This document shows, piece after piece, positions 32,497-44,242 of a stretch of 64,000 bases of DNA. The stretch lies in NCBI GenBank assembly GCA_025266875.1, contig JALLLT010000041.1, forward strand, positions 186,001-250,000. The letters are read 5' to 3'. Under the pieces are notes generated by a model. That model was not told where the DNA came from. It saw nothing but the letters and a program-made list of their open reading frames with translations, and did not search any database. The stretch's first letter is position 1. The number at the start of each line of letters is the position of its first letter. The translations under genes were made by a program, and so were the position numbers. Source of the stretch: Fennellomyces sp. T-0311. Its lineage: Eukaryota; Mucoromycota; Mucoromycetes; Mucorales; Lichtheimiaceae.

Positions 32497-35400
32497 GTTT
32501 GATTTTTAATAGAAAATGGGATTGATGGGGTGTGAAAGGTCGATAGTTCCAAGATTAGGGTAGGAAACCGACGGGGGAAAGTGAATAAGAGACAAGAGAG
32601 CCGCTCGCACAACTTTTTTTTAAAGAAACACATGGCGCGTTGGAACTGCGCGCCAATCATCACCTTGCCCTTCGCACCCACGGGTCTCGATCCCCGATTT
32701 GACCTGATCAAACGCTGTACCGTATGCATACCTGGCCATACTTCACCAACCAGGGGCCAAAAGCCCCGAAACTGCATTGGTCCAAGAAGTCTCTAGCCAA
32801 ACCGGTGGGCATGTCCAGCGGCGAATACGCACCATGGCGGTCAACCTTTACCCTTCATCTCCGCTCGTATATTGGCCCTTCCATTCTAAACTTGACAGAA
32901 GTTGCCTTTTCACGCAAAAGGTATCGAGGCAACGCGCATCACTGTCATTTATTTCCAAGGCGCCCTCGTTTTTTTCTGCCATCCGCATCTGCATTAGATC
33001 CTTTGGAAGTAGCCCGACCTTTCCGACTGCCGTATATATTATCTCAGGTGATATCTGAAAGCTTAAAAATAAAACCACGCATGTCTAGCACGGACCGGTC
33101 GCCACATGATACTTGTCAAACACAGAGTGATATTTCCACTTTTCCACCTTCCATTTGCACTTAGAAAAGATGCAGCATAACGTGATGGGTATAGCCGTGG
33201 CATTGCTTGTCCCTGTCCGTGGCGATAAGCAATTTAAGCTATTTTAAGCAAAAGTTAGCTTCAAAGGTGGCTATGCATTGCAGATCAACACATTCAACCC
33301 TCTGTTCCGTGAAAACAGATGTGATGGCCATGACAGTACGTCGTACCGACGCGAGAAAACGCACCTATAACCTGCAACATCAACTTGGCTGGAACCAATG
33401 TTATGTTGTGAGGCTGCGTATGAAATATCCTGGCCATACCAAGAATGGTAATGTCTTGACAGTAGCATCTCGCTACGCATCTCACGGCTATATAATAGAT
33501 GCAACAGCAGCACCGCCAAGAAGTTCCCATCATACTAAAAACTAGTCTCCCTTTCAAGATCTGATGCCTTCTGTCCTGTTGGTTAAAAAACCACCCATGC
33601 TTCTCAGATTCATAAATATCTCTCCACATTAATCATTCAGTCCCAATAAGTAGAATTAATACTCTTGTACTATGGTCATCACCCTAGAGGTCCCCGTTGC
33701 ATGATACAGAGGTTGCAAAAAAAAAAAATCATGGCCACCATTTATAGCCCTTACCATGCACGTTTCCGTCGATACCACCGCCTCCCGTTATGCATAGTAT
33801 GCTTTGTATATCTCACGTAGTGCAGGTAATATATGCAATTGAAATCTCCTATTAAGCGATCTGATCCAAATGCAACGCCAAGTTAATTGATCATTATAGG
33901 AAGTCGTTTCTTTGAACTTTCTGGAACGGTGAGAGCGATGGCCCCACCCTTCATCCACTGCTTAAGACAGCCTCGGAGCGAATAATTGCTCAGGACACCC
34001 GCTATACATCTGCACATACACCGCATCCTCAATAGGTGAAGCACTTTTTAATCTGCTTATTACGGAGTGCGGATGATAGTAACACTGTCTTGTCCTCATG
34101 GTGCAGCACATGGTTTGGAAATGGAAAGTAAGGTTGTCCCAGCCACTTTATGGGCCATATCTTCCCTCGTTATACCATAAATTGGAAAGAAGCCGAGTTT
34201 GTCATGGAATGCCAAGTTGGATAAACTGGTAGACTTGCGAACGGGGGACATGTCAGACAAGATTCTAAACAAGGTGGTTTGCGGCTTACGCACAGCAGTT
34301 GACCATTCGATAAACTCTCTAGGACAGGGTATCCAAATCCCATCCACGTGAACCATTATAGCATTGTCGGGTCTTACGAATATTCACAATTCGTAGCTTA
34401 CAAACGAACATCTTCTATATAGAGTATCGCTTCGGTCTTTCATGCCCTGTTTCTTTTCACGTGTCTCTTTCAACAATGTCATTCGAATAATCCGGATCCA
34501 GATCTTCCCGAAATGATGACGAATGTCAAGATTATAATCATCTTGGAGTTTATTTTACTCGAAAGTAAATTTTAAGGATTGTCTCGGGACTCATCGTTGC
34601 TATGATAAGGGTACGACGGAAAAAGGCTCCGGCGATTTGCGCGCTCTTTGGAAGCGCATGGCAGCCATGCAGGCTTTTAGTAGCACGTGGTATCTTTTTG
34701 CCTGGCTGCCATTTCGGCTCTACTCGTGGAAATGCACCATTTTAATATTTTTCTCGAAAAGTCCAATAAATGGCTTGTGCATTCCAAAAAACCCTTTTCG
34801 CTTTAACGAATAGATGCTAATTTGTAATAAAGGTGGTTTATAAGATCGCAAGATGGCAAAGAATGGAAAGCACGTTTTTACATGTACAGAAGGGCAGTGT
34901 CTCTCGTTTCTGGACGTGTTTTTTACACAAATTTCTTAATGTTAATGCATCAACTAACAAGGTACAGATTAGCTTTTTTGTGTCCATTTATGTCCCACAG
35001 ATAGGCAAGTTACGCGTGTCATCAAATTGACACGTCCTCGTGTAGCTCAAGTAGTGTGTTTTGTGATGAAAACGAAGAATATAATTATTCTATCGATGGC
35101 ACAAGCAGCAAAATCAAAGGTACGATGTAACATTCCACAATCCGCCTGCACCTCCGGTAAGATCGCTTTGTGGAAGACTTCGAAAAATTTCCACTTTATC
35201 GTAAATTACCTGTGCATTATCAGCTGAAAAGGCCCATCGAATGCCTGCAATAATCGGTATCAGAGACATTGTATGGTCCAGGTGTCAGTAGTTCGATCAA
35301 ACTGAAATGAACGGCCATGGCACTAAGTGACTTACAGTTGCTCAACACACTAGTAAAGACAGCGCTCATAAACTATAGGCTTTGTCTTCAGTATGATGGA

Positions 35401-35977
35401 CGAAAAACAAGAGTGGATAGCCACAATGATAAGCAGCCGCCAATTTTTTTCTTTATCTGTGCTAGAAGCAGATAAAAGTAACTTTTCATATCCTTCCCGT
35501 CTTTTTTGCTTTTTTCAGTGTGTCGCTATACAGAGGTTGCACGGTCATTTGTATACCACGACCTTCTCTACACTAATGGCCCCCTCCCCCCAGTATTGAC
35601 AATTGGCAAAATTTACTCACGACCTGAAGATTACGCTGTTCAACAAAATCTATATCGGTGGGATCTCAGAAAGTTGATTGAGTCCTGCCAAATATTATAC
35701 TTTCAAACGCGTTCTTTGTCCCAAAAAGGCAATAAAATTCTTCCTTCCCAGCTTACGGTATAAATTAGTCTACTGCTTCAGTATCTCAACAGGATAGTCA
35801 TAAGAGACTATCCGCTAAGAGACGAATGATCTGCTACCGTTATTGTCCGAATATACTATACAATCGAAGGACATTTTGCTCTTTTTTATTATCAGATATG
35901 CCTTTAGATGTATGCTAATGTTGTAAAAATATAGGAAGTCATCACCGTATCCCGCGGCCGAGAGCAAAATAAATTCG
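32497..35977. other. Long non-coding stretch upstream of alpha-tubulin
   Basis: About 3.5 kb. The left few hundred bases should be the tubulin promoter. An 86-codon minus-strand frame at 34096-34356 (starting MVHVDGIWIPCPREFIEWS) looks moderately protein-like, but has no family resemblance and no neighbouring exon I could attach, so it is not called. The rest is AT-rich and featureless. Confidence 0.5.
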
Positions 35978-37991
35978 TTAACCCTGCGGTCCCATGCCTT
36001 GAAATAGCAAGAGGTCTTGTTCATCAGAATTGCTTTGTTTGTCATCATCCGCATCCTTGTCGGTACTATTCCGATGCTCTAGCAACGACAGCATGGAACT
36101 TTCCTCCTCGGGAACAGTGGAGGGAGGGATACCCATGATAATATCTGCCGGCGTCAATTCACGCGGCGCTTCATCGACGGGAGTCGCATTTGCTGATAGG
36201 CACCGCGGATCAATGGCTTGCGGAGGTTGCTGTTGTTGCTGTCGTAACAAAGATTGGATATGTGCGTCGGCTTGAGCTAATCGTTGGACTTCAGCTCGCA
36301 GCGCTAACGCCGGTCCGTCAAGATGATGCAAATTGATCGCCGTAGCCTGACGGTCTTGAGTAAAGTCTCGACACTGCGTCCATGTGCCATTTGACTCCAT
36401 ATAAAACGAAATTGCTTCAGGCTGTGCAATACGAAGTTCGAGTCGTGCCCAGCCCAGTCGCTCAAGCAATGGTTCAAGTCGAATTTGCAGTACAGTATCG
36501 AAAGTGAATTCCATTTTGAACCGCTGCTGGCCGTCTTGAATGCGCCAAACCAGTACACGGCGTTGGGTATCGTAGTGGCATGCAAGATCGTTGGGTTGAA
36601 GACTCATACGCCGCCATGTACCCACTTGAAGCGCTTCGGCTGAGAATCGGTTCGGGACGTCTTCATCGCCGCCATCCATTGACATGGGTGTACCAAGACG
36701 ATCATCTGTTATTGTGTGGGAAAAATACAAGTCAGTATAGTAATAATTACATACGATCTTTTTTATATGTGTAAAAACCTTGAGTTGGAACGCCTGGATA
36801 ATAGCCGGCTGCCATTTGTTGCTGTTGTATTGCTGCAAACGTGTTGCTAGCGGCCGTCATAGGATCAGGATATCCCATCATAGGCCAGTAAGCCTGTCCA
36901 GCAGGTGATGTATAGCTTCTGCTTCGGTAATACTGGCCACCACTGCTGGGGACGGCAGTAGGCTGCTGCATAGCTGCAGTAGGTGCATCTACTGAACTAT
37001 GACGCTCATAGGCTCGTCGCTGTGGTGGGGGATAGGGTCCAAGAGAGTGGGCACGCATACGACCCGCCGGCGTTGACGCCGAGACTCGCCGTGTCGTAGA
37101 AGAAGGGCCGATACTCTGACGCAACGGATCAGAAACGGATGCCGATAACGGCGAAGAAGTTGATGAAGGAGGAGGAGTAACCGAGGACCAGTCGGCTGTA
37201 CTGTTGAACGGCATCGGAGGAGGTGGAGGTGGAGGTGGAGGAGTTGACTGAAGAGGCAACGGTGGCGGTGGAGCGACTGTACTATTTGAAGCTGTTGTTG
37301 AAGATGAAGAAGGTGGAGGTGGAGGAGGAGGAGGCGGACAGAACCAGCTGTTGCTGTTATTGCTATTGGATTGACGGTTCTGCTGCTGATGGTTGTAGTA
37401 GTAATAATAGTAGTAGTAATACAGATCAGGGTTAGTTGTCATAGAGCCATCCGGGGCGGTTTGTTGATAATGAAAGGCTGCGGCTTGACAAGCGGCTGCA
37501 GCAGCAGAAGCGGCGTAGTATTGCATGCGGATCGTTTCGTCATGAAGGAGGGATGAGCGTTTAGCGAGATTTTTGACTTTGGCGCGACGGTTCTGGAACC
37601 AGATCTGGATCGATCGCTCAGACATTCCGAGTTCACGCGACAGCTGTTCTCGCACGCGGTTATTGGGGGAAGGATTGACACTAAATGTTTTTTCCAAGAC
37701 AGCTAGCTGTTCTGGTGTGGCGCGGGTGCGTTTGCGTGGTGGTGGTGTGCTTTCGCTCGTCGTTGTCGACGTTGATGGCTGCCGTTGCTGTGGATGTTGT
37801 TGTCTAGGTACGGAATATTCATTGCTGGGCTCGCCAGGAGCATAAGTGGGATACATAGGATAGTCTAAGGGCATCATTTTGTTGGGAGGAATATATGCGA
37901 ATTCGTTGGGAGGGATGGGCATCATGCCGGCATGGTGGAGGGGTGCACTGGTAACGACTGAAGAGTGTGAAGGATTGGACTGCGGATTCAT
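35978..37991 (-). CDS. Homeodomain transcription factor with low-complexity tails
   Basis: Two minus-strand exons, 37991-36755 and 36705-35978, giving 654 residues. A typical 60-residue homeodomain at about 86-146 runs from RKRTRATPEQLAVLEKTF to the recognition helix SIQIWFQNRRAKVKN (Trp48, Phe49, Asn51, Arg53 pattern kept). It is followed by runs of Ala, Tyr (9), Gln, Ser and two long Pro runs. The second exon encodes a folded region: WRRMSLQPNDLACHYDTQRR, VLVWRIQDGQQRFKMEF, a pattern seen C-terminal to the homeodomain in fungal Pho2/Phx1-like regulators, then an acidic Ser/Asp tail. Nuclear DNA-binding regulator; target genes unknown. The start at 37991 gives MNPQSNPSHSS and is the only ATG before the homeodomain with a clean upstream stop pattern. 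Confidence 0.9.
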
Positions 37992-39849
37992 TATTCTATG
38001 ACGTTGTTGATGATCAAAAGCATTCACGGAATGCAATAAAAAAAAAGAAGGTGAGAAAGTGAAAAAGAAAGGAAAGAAGAAAAAACGGCGATTGGAAAAT
38101 GTAAAAAGTGAGCGCGATATAAAACCAAGCAGCAACCCTACAAGGTCGTACACATGGGCGGCGTAATAAAAGCAGAAAAATGCGCAAGGAGATCCCTCTC
38201 AGCATCGCGTTAATTGACAGTTGCCTGAATAGCTAATGACGGTAGTTCTTCCGGTGGCAGATCAATGCCCGCTTTTGTTACTCCTACGTAAAAACATAAA
38301 TGAAACGACGACTTGGAGTAACATGAACGGCGGCTGAAACCAAAAGATCGCCCCGAGGACCGCTATCCGTTCTGCAATTACAATACTATTTCCACTTTCC
38401 TTCCTTTCTCATAACAGCGTGATTTGTCCCCTGAAGATCATCCTCATGACAAGATATTCATTTCCCCCGTAAAACCACGCGACGTGGATCAACCTTCTTT
38501 TTTTCGCTTTCCTGTTTAATTAGGCCCGGCTGGCGGGGTTTTCTTCGGTCGCGCTGTTATATAGCACCCTAGGAACTGGATTCCCCATCGCCCTGAGTTC
38601 CATCACATTGTACCGCCTTATGTCACGCGTACTATACTCTTTTTGATAAGTTCACTCAAAAAACACCCGTCAAGGTGGCCTGACATTCTCTCGCCCTCTA
38701 ATATGTATCGAAACGTGTATTAAAACCTCGGATCCCTGTAAAAAATTTGCGGAGTCGCAGCGGGTCTAGAGCGAGCTCAACCCCCGTTCCTGGTTTTAAA
38801 CTACTTGTTTATCTTGCTTGAAAAAAAAAGGTAACTCCAATGATTGCACAGCATATATTCCATCAAAGTGTGCATTTGACAGCATCTTGTCCCATGGGGC
38901 CCCATGACCTTACAGTATTCTGCTGTACCGCACATAACACACCCACATCGACCGAATACTTGGGTATATATTACATGTCATTAACTGCGTCCAACATTAA
39001 ACCTTGTCCAAGCCATTAAGCTCTGCCGGCTCGGTGGCCTCAGAAATTCCCGAAGCGGTCGCTTGTACAACATGAGCTAGAAAATGACAAGATGGCCTCA
39101 CAATTGTGCGGCGACTCATATTCTCAAAAGAAATGAACAAGAAACCTTAAAGGCAATTAACGTTACATAGCTTAACGCGTTTATCTTCTGCACATCTCAA
39201 ACGGTTTGCCACAACTACACTAATATGTTTCAAACTGAACAAGATTTAGGGGGCGAAGGAGTTTGTAGTTAGCCCCCTTTCGTATAAAACTTCTTTAATG
39301 CGCCAACATTGATGTTTACGCGTGTTTATGTTAATGGCGCCTTGCGATCGCTGCCTTTCGAGGACTTACAGAACGTGGGATTTAATAACCGTCGTACCAC
39401 TTGAATTTAGGAGGAGAGTTGGCGCCGGCAATGATTACATTATATGACCTTTTCACCCCCCAACTAAAGATGTAACACCTTTGCGTGACATTGGCAGGTC
39501 GTTGTAATATGCGATCACTGATGGGGTTTTCATACATTGGTTTGATGCCGTGCGACATGTGAGAATAATAATCCCGCTTTTTTTATGTGTTTCCATGAGA
39601 CCAGTTTGCCCTTGTCCTGTGCGCGTTACAGCGTGTTGCAAAGCGAAAAAAACGAGTATCACACGTGGCAGCCGATCTAACCTTTACAGTGTCACTAGCT
39701 TAAAAAAGGCAAGCTTCTGTTGACAAACTGAAACAAGTCGAGACCGTTCTCTTTTTAAAAACCCTTTCAAAAGGAACGTAACTCAAATTGTATGCAGTTT
39801 CTTTTTTTTCTCTTCATTGTTTTAAAAAAAGAAACTTGTAGATTTTTTT
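37992..39849. other. Intergenic, 5' region of the homeobox gene
   Basis: About 1.9 kb with long A/T tracts and a few GC-richer blocks but no supported gene. A 69-codon minus frame at 39453-39662 has no features. Confidence 0.5.
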
Positions 39850-41257
39850 TTAAAGAAAAAGCTTCTGGAAGCCTGTGCTGACATTAAATTGTGAAAGATT
39901 GCAACTGTAGCAACTGCTTCGTTCGACTTGACCCGTGGAACACTGTGGTGTCATCGGTATATCAATAAGTTTTGGCATGTGACCTGTAAATTTTTTTGAC
40001 AACTTACGGAATCCTTTGTCGGGATCACAGGTACACCGGAGCTCTCGGATCACTGTATGGTTGCTAGGACATTGCGTTGCCACGGAATAGAAATATCCAA
40101 AATTTTGCATGAAATGAATTTGGTCGCGGTGAAGGAATAGTGCCGCGGCTATTGTCTGCACCGGCGCATCACCCCATCTATATATTTATGCACTTCATGT
40201 TAGCCTACATATATGATTCATCATCTGAGTCCGATTTTTTTCTTTTAACCTTTCATAGAAAAAACCACCCGCACTGTCCAGGTATTGAAAAAACCGCCTA
40301 TACTCTTGTGATCGCAAAAAGTCCAATGAGATAATCATAAAGTTGTTCCAGATATGATTTCCATTGTAATCTCCTTCGTAATAATTTCCGGTATTTCCTA
40401 ACCCCTGTTCAACAATCCAAGGGAAAATCGATTGGGAGGGCGGAAGCGTAGTGGAATTGTATAGCGCAAGGAAGTCAAGTGTTCGGCTCCACAGGGTCGG
40501 GATTGCTTTCTTGTCTTCACTCATAGTTATTGCATATGCTTTACCGTGATAAAAATAAAACAAAAATTAAATACCCTATACAAGTTCAAAAATAATCTAC
40601 AATCCCATTTTTGTTACCTAGTTTCTTGTCATTCGCTTTCATATACTGGAATGGATCTCCGTCGAGGTCACACACATAACGCGACCCAGGTTGCACTTTC
40701 CAATAATACTCTGCATCTTGTAGAAGAGGGTGGTCCGCAATAAAACCGACGTTATAGCGCGACATCTTCCGCCAACTAATGCTTTCGCCGTGCAATACGT
40801 TTTTCTTGACCATATCCTGGACTGCCAGCTCCATCATCTTTATATCAACCCACGCTGGTTCGTTCCATTGCTCTGCTGGGATACGTCCAAAATATACCAT
40901 CCCTCTTGTGGCGCTGACAATTTGGCGGAACCGATCACTAAATGGCTGATCGCTCAAGATAACCCAGGGATAACCGCTGCGCTTGTTAAATCGGTCTTGG
41001 ACATCTTGCATTGTCGCGTGCACGGCATAGAGATCTTGTTCGCGCGCAACCATCACAAGTGCGGCTTTAATAGGCGTATTTTTCCATTCTATATGAGTAT
41101 CGATCTGCCTTGGTTGGCCCCAATGGCTGCTTAACCAGTGACAGACACCAATGATGGCAAAAATTGAAACAAGTACCAGGCGCGATTGCCATAGTCGCTT
41201 GCATATACTTTGACTTTGTGATAGCCGGTATTTCTCATCGACTATATTGATCTGCAT
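39850..41257 (-). CDS. Alpha-1,2-mannosyltransferase, GT15 (KTR/KRE2-like)
   Basis: Golgi type II membrane enzyme that adds alpha-1,2-mannose to glycoproteins using GDP-mannose. Four minus-strand exons: 41257-40618, 40538-40250, 40177-40008, 39926-39850, about 391 residues. A short cytosolic tail and one anchor helix (LVLVSIFAIIGVCHWLSSHW) lead into the GT15 catalytic domain: ALVMVAREQDL, NKRSGYPWVILSDQPF, YNVGFIADHPLL, YYWKVQPGSRYVCDLDGDPF, IPTLW, and [22 protein letters not shown]. The end RCTCDPDKGF is the conserved Cys-rich tail; the last intron was chosen because it yields LERSSCYSC, in line with the family's C-terminal Cys, but that exon is the least certain. Start at 41257 is the first ATG in frame. 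Confidence 0.9.
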
Positions 41258-43412
41258 TGAATAAGGAGAAAGAAAAGGCAAGAAAAGCCAATTGGAGGTT
41301 ATGAGTTTTCTTGTAGCCGCATTTTAATATAACCCTTTTCTGGACGGACCGATATATTGTTATTTTTGGCACATACAGTATTCATTCTCATTACTTTCCT
41401 CCTCGAAAAAATCGTTTCACGCTGGTGATCTTTGTAAAGATAATCCTAGGTTTGCAATTCATCTGGTCAAAAAGTTGTCGTGTAACGTGGCAAACCTTTT
41501 GACATGCTTCAATTTGCGACATATGCCTCCCGCTTCTACTTTTGGAAACTAAATCGCGATTATACGGATATATTTAGCCAGCAAAAAAAAAAACTTTTTT
41601 TTCTTTAAGAGCGCGGTGCATTCGGTGTTCATGCAACCCTCGGGATATAACTCTCGGGTTGTACACGACGATGTAACCCATTAATTTTTGCATCAAACTT
41701 TAATTTATATTGTTTTCTGAGAACAATGCTGTGTTTTGGTGTGCAATAACCCCAATTGCTGTTGACCCAAAGGGAAAAGCTCAGCATTAAGAGGAACAAA
41801 GTGACGAACTGAAAATAGACTTTTTTTATGGGTAACATTGCGTAATGCGAGAATTCAAAAGACCTCAGGAGTGGGTATTTACATCGGAGTGTTCTTCTAC
41901 TAATACACTAGTGCCTGTCATACTGTAACGGGATGACAAAAGAAGGGAAACAGTCAAATTGAAGGGTGCTATTCTCTGGACTTCATATATTATTAGTCGT
42001 GAAAGATACGACAGGGCACGACTCGGGGCCATTATTTCTACTATCTTTGATGTGTTCTGTCCTTGAACATTCAAATCATAATCTATCAGCCGATACACTC
42101 ATTTATGTCAACTTCAAAATAATAATTCATCCGCCAAAGGTCGATTTGTTGTGTTAAAAAATATTACGCTACCGTAGAGAAACAAATTAAGATAAGACTA
42201 GGTAGTAGAACCCGGTCAGTTTTTCTTAATTGCTTATTCTCAAGCATTGCAGTTATTCCCCTCTCGCCAGTAAACGACACAGATGTTTGGTCTCAGAGTA
42301 ATGTTCTATTTTCTCATCAAATTTATATCTGTTGTGACATCCGAATATATTCCCTTCCTAGTACTTTGTAATAATTGGCACTGCCGTGGTAAAGTTACGC
42401 ATCGGCTTTATACCAATATATTTTTTCCATTTTAATTCGCTTGTGGTATGTTGCATATTAGATAATTCGGCTTGAACTTCTACAATCTTCATTAAGTGGT
42501 GAGTACAATGAGCCTAATTATGTTCCTTTTGGAGTAAGGTTGCTCAGTTCATGTTTGAGGAGCTTTCGCTAATCATTATATTGCTGTATAGGGTCGTGTA
42601 GGACGGGTAATCCGTCTTATTCTGGGTCCTTGAATCCGCGGTTAGCCCGCTCGTATTCTCGGCTTATCATCTCGTCATCAATCTAGTTCTGGTTTCCTTA
42701 TTTTGCGTGCTTACGCAAGCGTATTATTATTATTTCTATACACACTAGAACTGATCAGCAGCGTTTCGTAAATAGCTTTCAATACTGAGGCCTGTTCCTT
42801 TCCACAGGCCTATAAGCACTTGGTTCTTACTCGTGCAGTATTTTTGCGGTGTAATTGGGTAATAGCATATAGCTGCGCTTACAGTGGTACGTATGCAGAC
42901 TCGATATTTGCCGAAGGAAATCCGGTACTAGTTGGTAAGATGCACACAGTTACTTTAAAAATCTGCTGCTCACAATAACCCTTTTCATGACCTATGCGTG
43001 TGTCTATATATGTAGGAGGTAAGGCCGTCAAGGTGCAGCAAGGGGGATACTTCTCGTACTGCAGCAGATAATTCAACACCAACAGGATCGATATGTTAGA
43101 CGAATTTACATTTGAAAAGGACCCGAATCTGCCCATGTTTCTCCAAGGCAAGTCTTTCCAACAAGTGAACAGTTATTTTTTTTACTCAACCTGGATTCCA
43201 AGTATCTTTATTGCTCTGTATATACGTTTACTGCCAGCCTAACTGTAAGTGTATCGGGAATAAATGTTATGCGCTCCTTCTACCTCGATGTACGACCATC
43301 GCTAGATGACTGAGCTTACATGGTCCAAAACTGCTGAATTTTGCATGAATAATTTAATATTGTTTTAGAAAAGACTGTATTTTGGTATATACTGCACGAG
43401 GCAGGTTGAAAA
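41258..43412. other. Intergenic with one small possible membrane frame
   Basis: About 2.1 kb. A 69-codon minus frame at 41629-41838 is listed separately. At 42788-42811 the arms AGGCCTGT and ACAGGCCT form an 8-bp hairpin with an 8-base loop. Otherwise nothing recognisable. Confidence 0.5.
41629..41838 (-). CDS. Small type II anchor-like frame, possibly a truncated GT15 N-terminus
   Basis: ATG-started 69-codon frame with one hydrophobic segment (FVTLFLLMLSFSLWVNSNWG) after a short basic tail, then a basic stretch. Its position just upstream of the mannosyltransferase on the same strand, and the similar helix end (W....NWG versus W.S.HWG), suggest a leftover 5' exon of a second GT15 copy. No catalytic-domain sequence follows. 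It may be non-coding. Confidence 0.25.
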   Translation of the reverse strand: MLPIKKVYFQFVTLFLLMLSFSLWVNSNWGYCTPKHSIVLRKQYKLKFDAKINGLHRRVQPESYIPRVA

Positions 43413-44162
43413 TCATTTGGCAGCGCGCTGGCGTTCCAGAGCGGTGACATGTGTCTCCATGGTGGATAGGATATCGTCCCAGGAAATGAAAATCTCGGAC
43501 AACGTATTGACCTAAGAGACACCCTTGCTCAGTTTTGCTGATCCCTTCATTCCAAGTAAGGTAACTTACAATACCGTTGTAATTATCCATGGCTTGTGAT
43601 ATTTTCTTTGTGATTTCCTCCAGCTGTTTTGTTTGCTCGGCATGCCTTGCCTCTAACGGTGCGAGTTGAGGCCCCAGTGTCTCGAGCGCTATACCCCATA
43701 CTTAGTACATCTCTTCACCACAAAATGCTTTGATCGACCTACCATCGTACTCTGAGCCACTGACAACATGCTCCAACGACTTGACTTGTCGTACCTGCGC
43801 TGCAAACTGCTCAAGGTCGTCGCAAGCAGCTAGTACGAGTTCAAGCTTGGTTTCTGGGGTCAGTAACTCACGTTCCATCGCAAGCGTCGAGTCAGCAGGA
43901 TCGAGCAGTTTGACGTGTCCATCATCTACCAGTTCATGAATACGATGCTTCCCATGATAAACCAGAAAAGGATGCTTTTACATCTTTCAATGAACTCTTT
44001 GATCGATTTGTTGGTTTTGTATACTGTATTCAGTTCTTTTTTTAAGGCGTCAATTCGCTTCAGTATCGATGTCTTTGTGGTGCGCGGGATGGCCGAAGCG
44101 GCTTGGCCAGTGACAATGTGTTCTAAATGTCGAAGACGTGCCTCGAAACCGTGTTCGTCCAT
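43413..44162 (-). CDS. DCTN3: Dynactin subunit 3 (p24)
   Basis: Small coiled-coil subunit of the dynactin shoulder, which supports dynein cargo transport. Four minus-strand exons: 44162-43982, 43925-43743, 43688-43570, 43511-43413, giving 193 residues (human DCTN3 is 186). Family pattern throughout: FEARLRHLEHIVTG at the N-terminus, the coil TSILKRIDALKKELNTVY, then YDGHVKLLDPAD, LEQFAAQVRQVKSLEHVV, and a C-terminal VNTLSEIFISWDDIL followed by a coil. Almost the whole protein is predicted coiled coil. Translation start at MDEHGFEARL. The gene is divergent from the Tonsoku homologue with 80 bases between the two start codons. Confidence 0.85.
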
Positions 44163-44242
44163 GTCTTGGAAAGGGCTCAACTTTCAATCACAGCAAAAGC
44201 TTTTTGCCTTTTATTTCTACATTATTTCGACACGAACACACA
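44163..44242. promoter_or_regulatory. 80-bp bidirectional promoter/leader region
   Basis: Only 80 bases separate the ATG codons of DCTN3 (minus) and the Tonsoku homologue (plus), so the two core promoters and both 5' leaders must overlap or extend into the other gene. No clear TATA on either strand. Confidence 0.6.

Noticed and set aside
32670..32720. tRNA-like T-arm (GGGATCGAGACCC on the minus strand)
   Set aside because: No matching acceptor stem, D-arm or anticodon arm could be found around it.
34096..34356. 86-codon minus frame MVHVDGIW...
   Set aside because: Somewhat protein-like but isolated, without domain cues or neighbouring exons; kept only as a remark in the gap entry.
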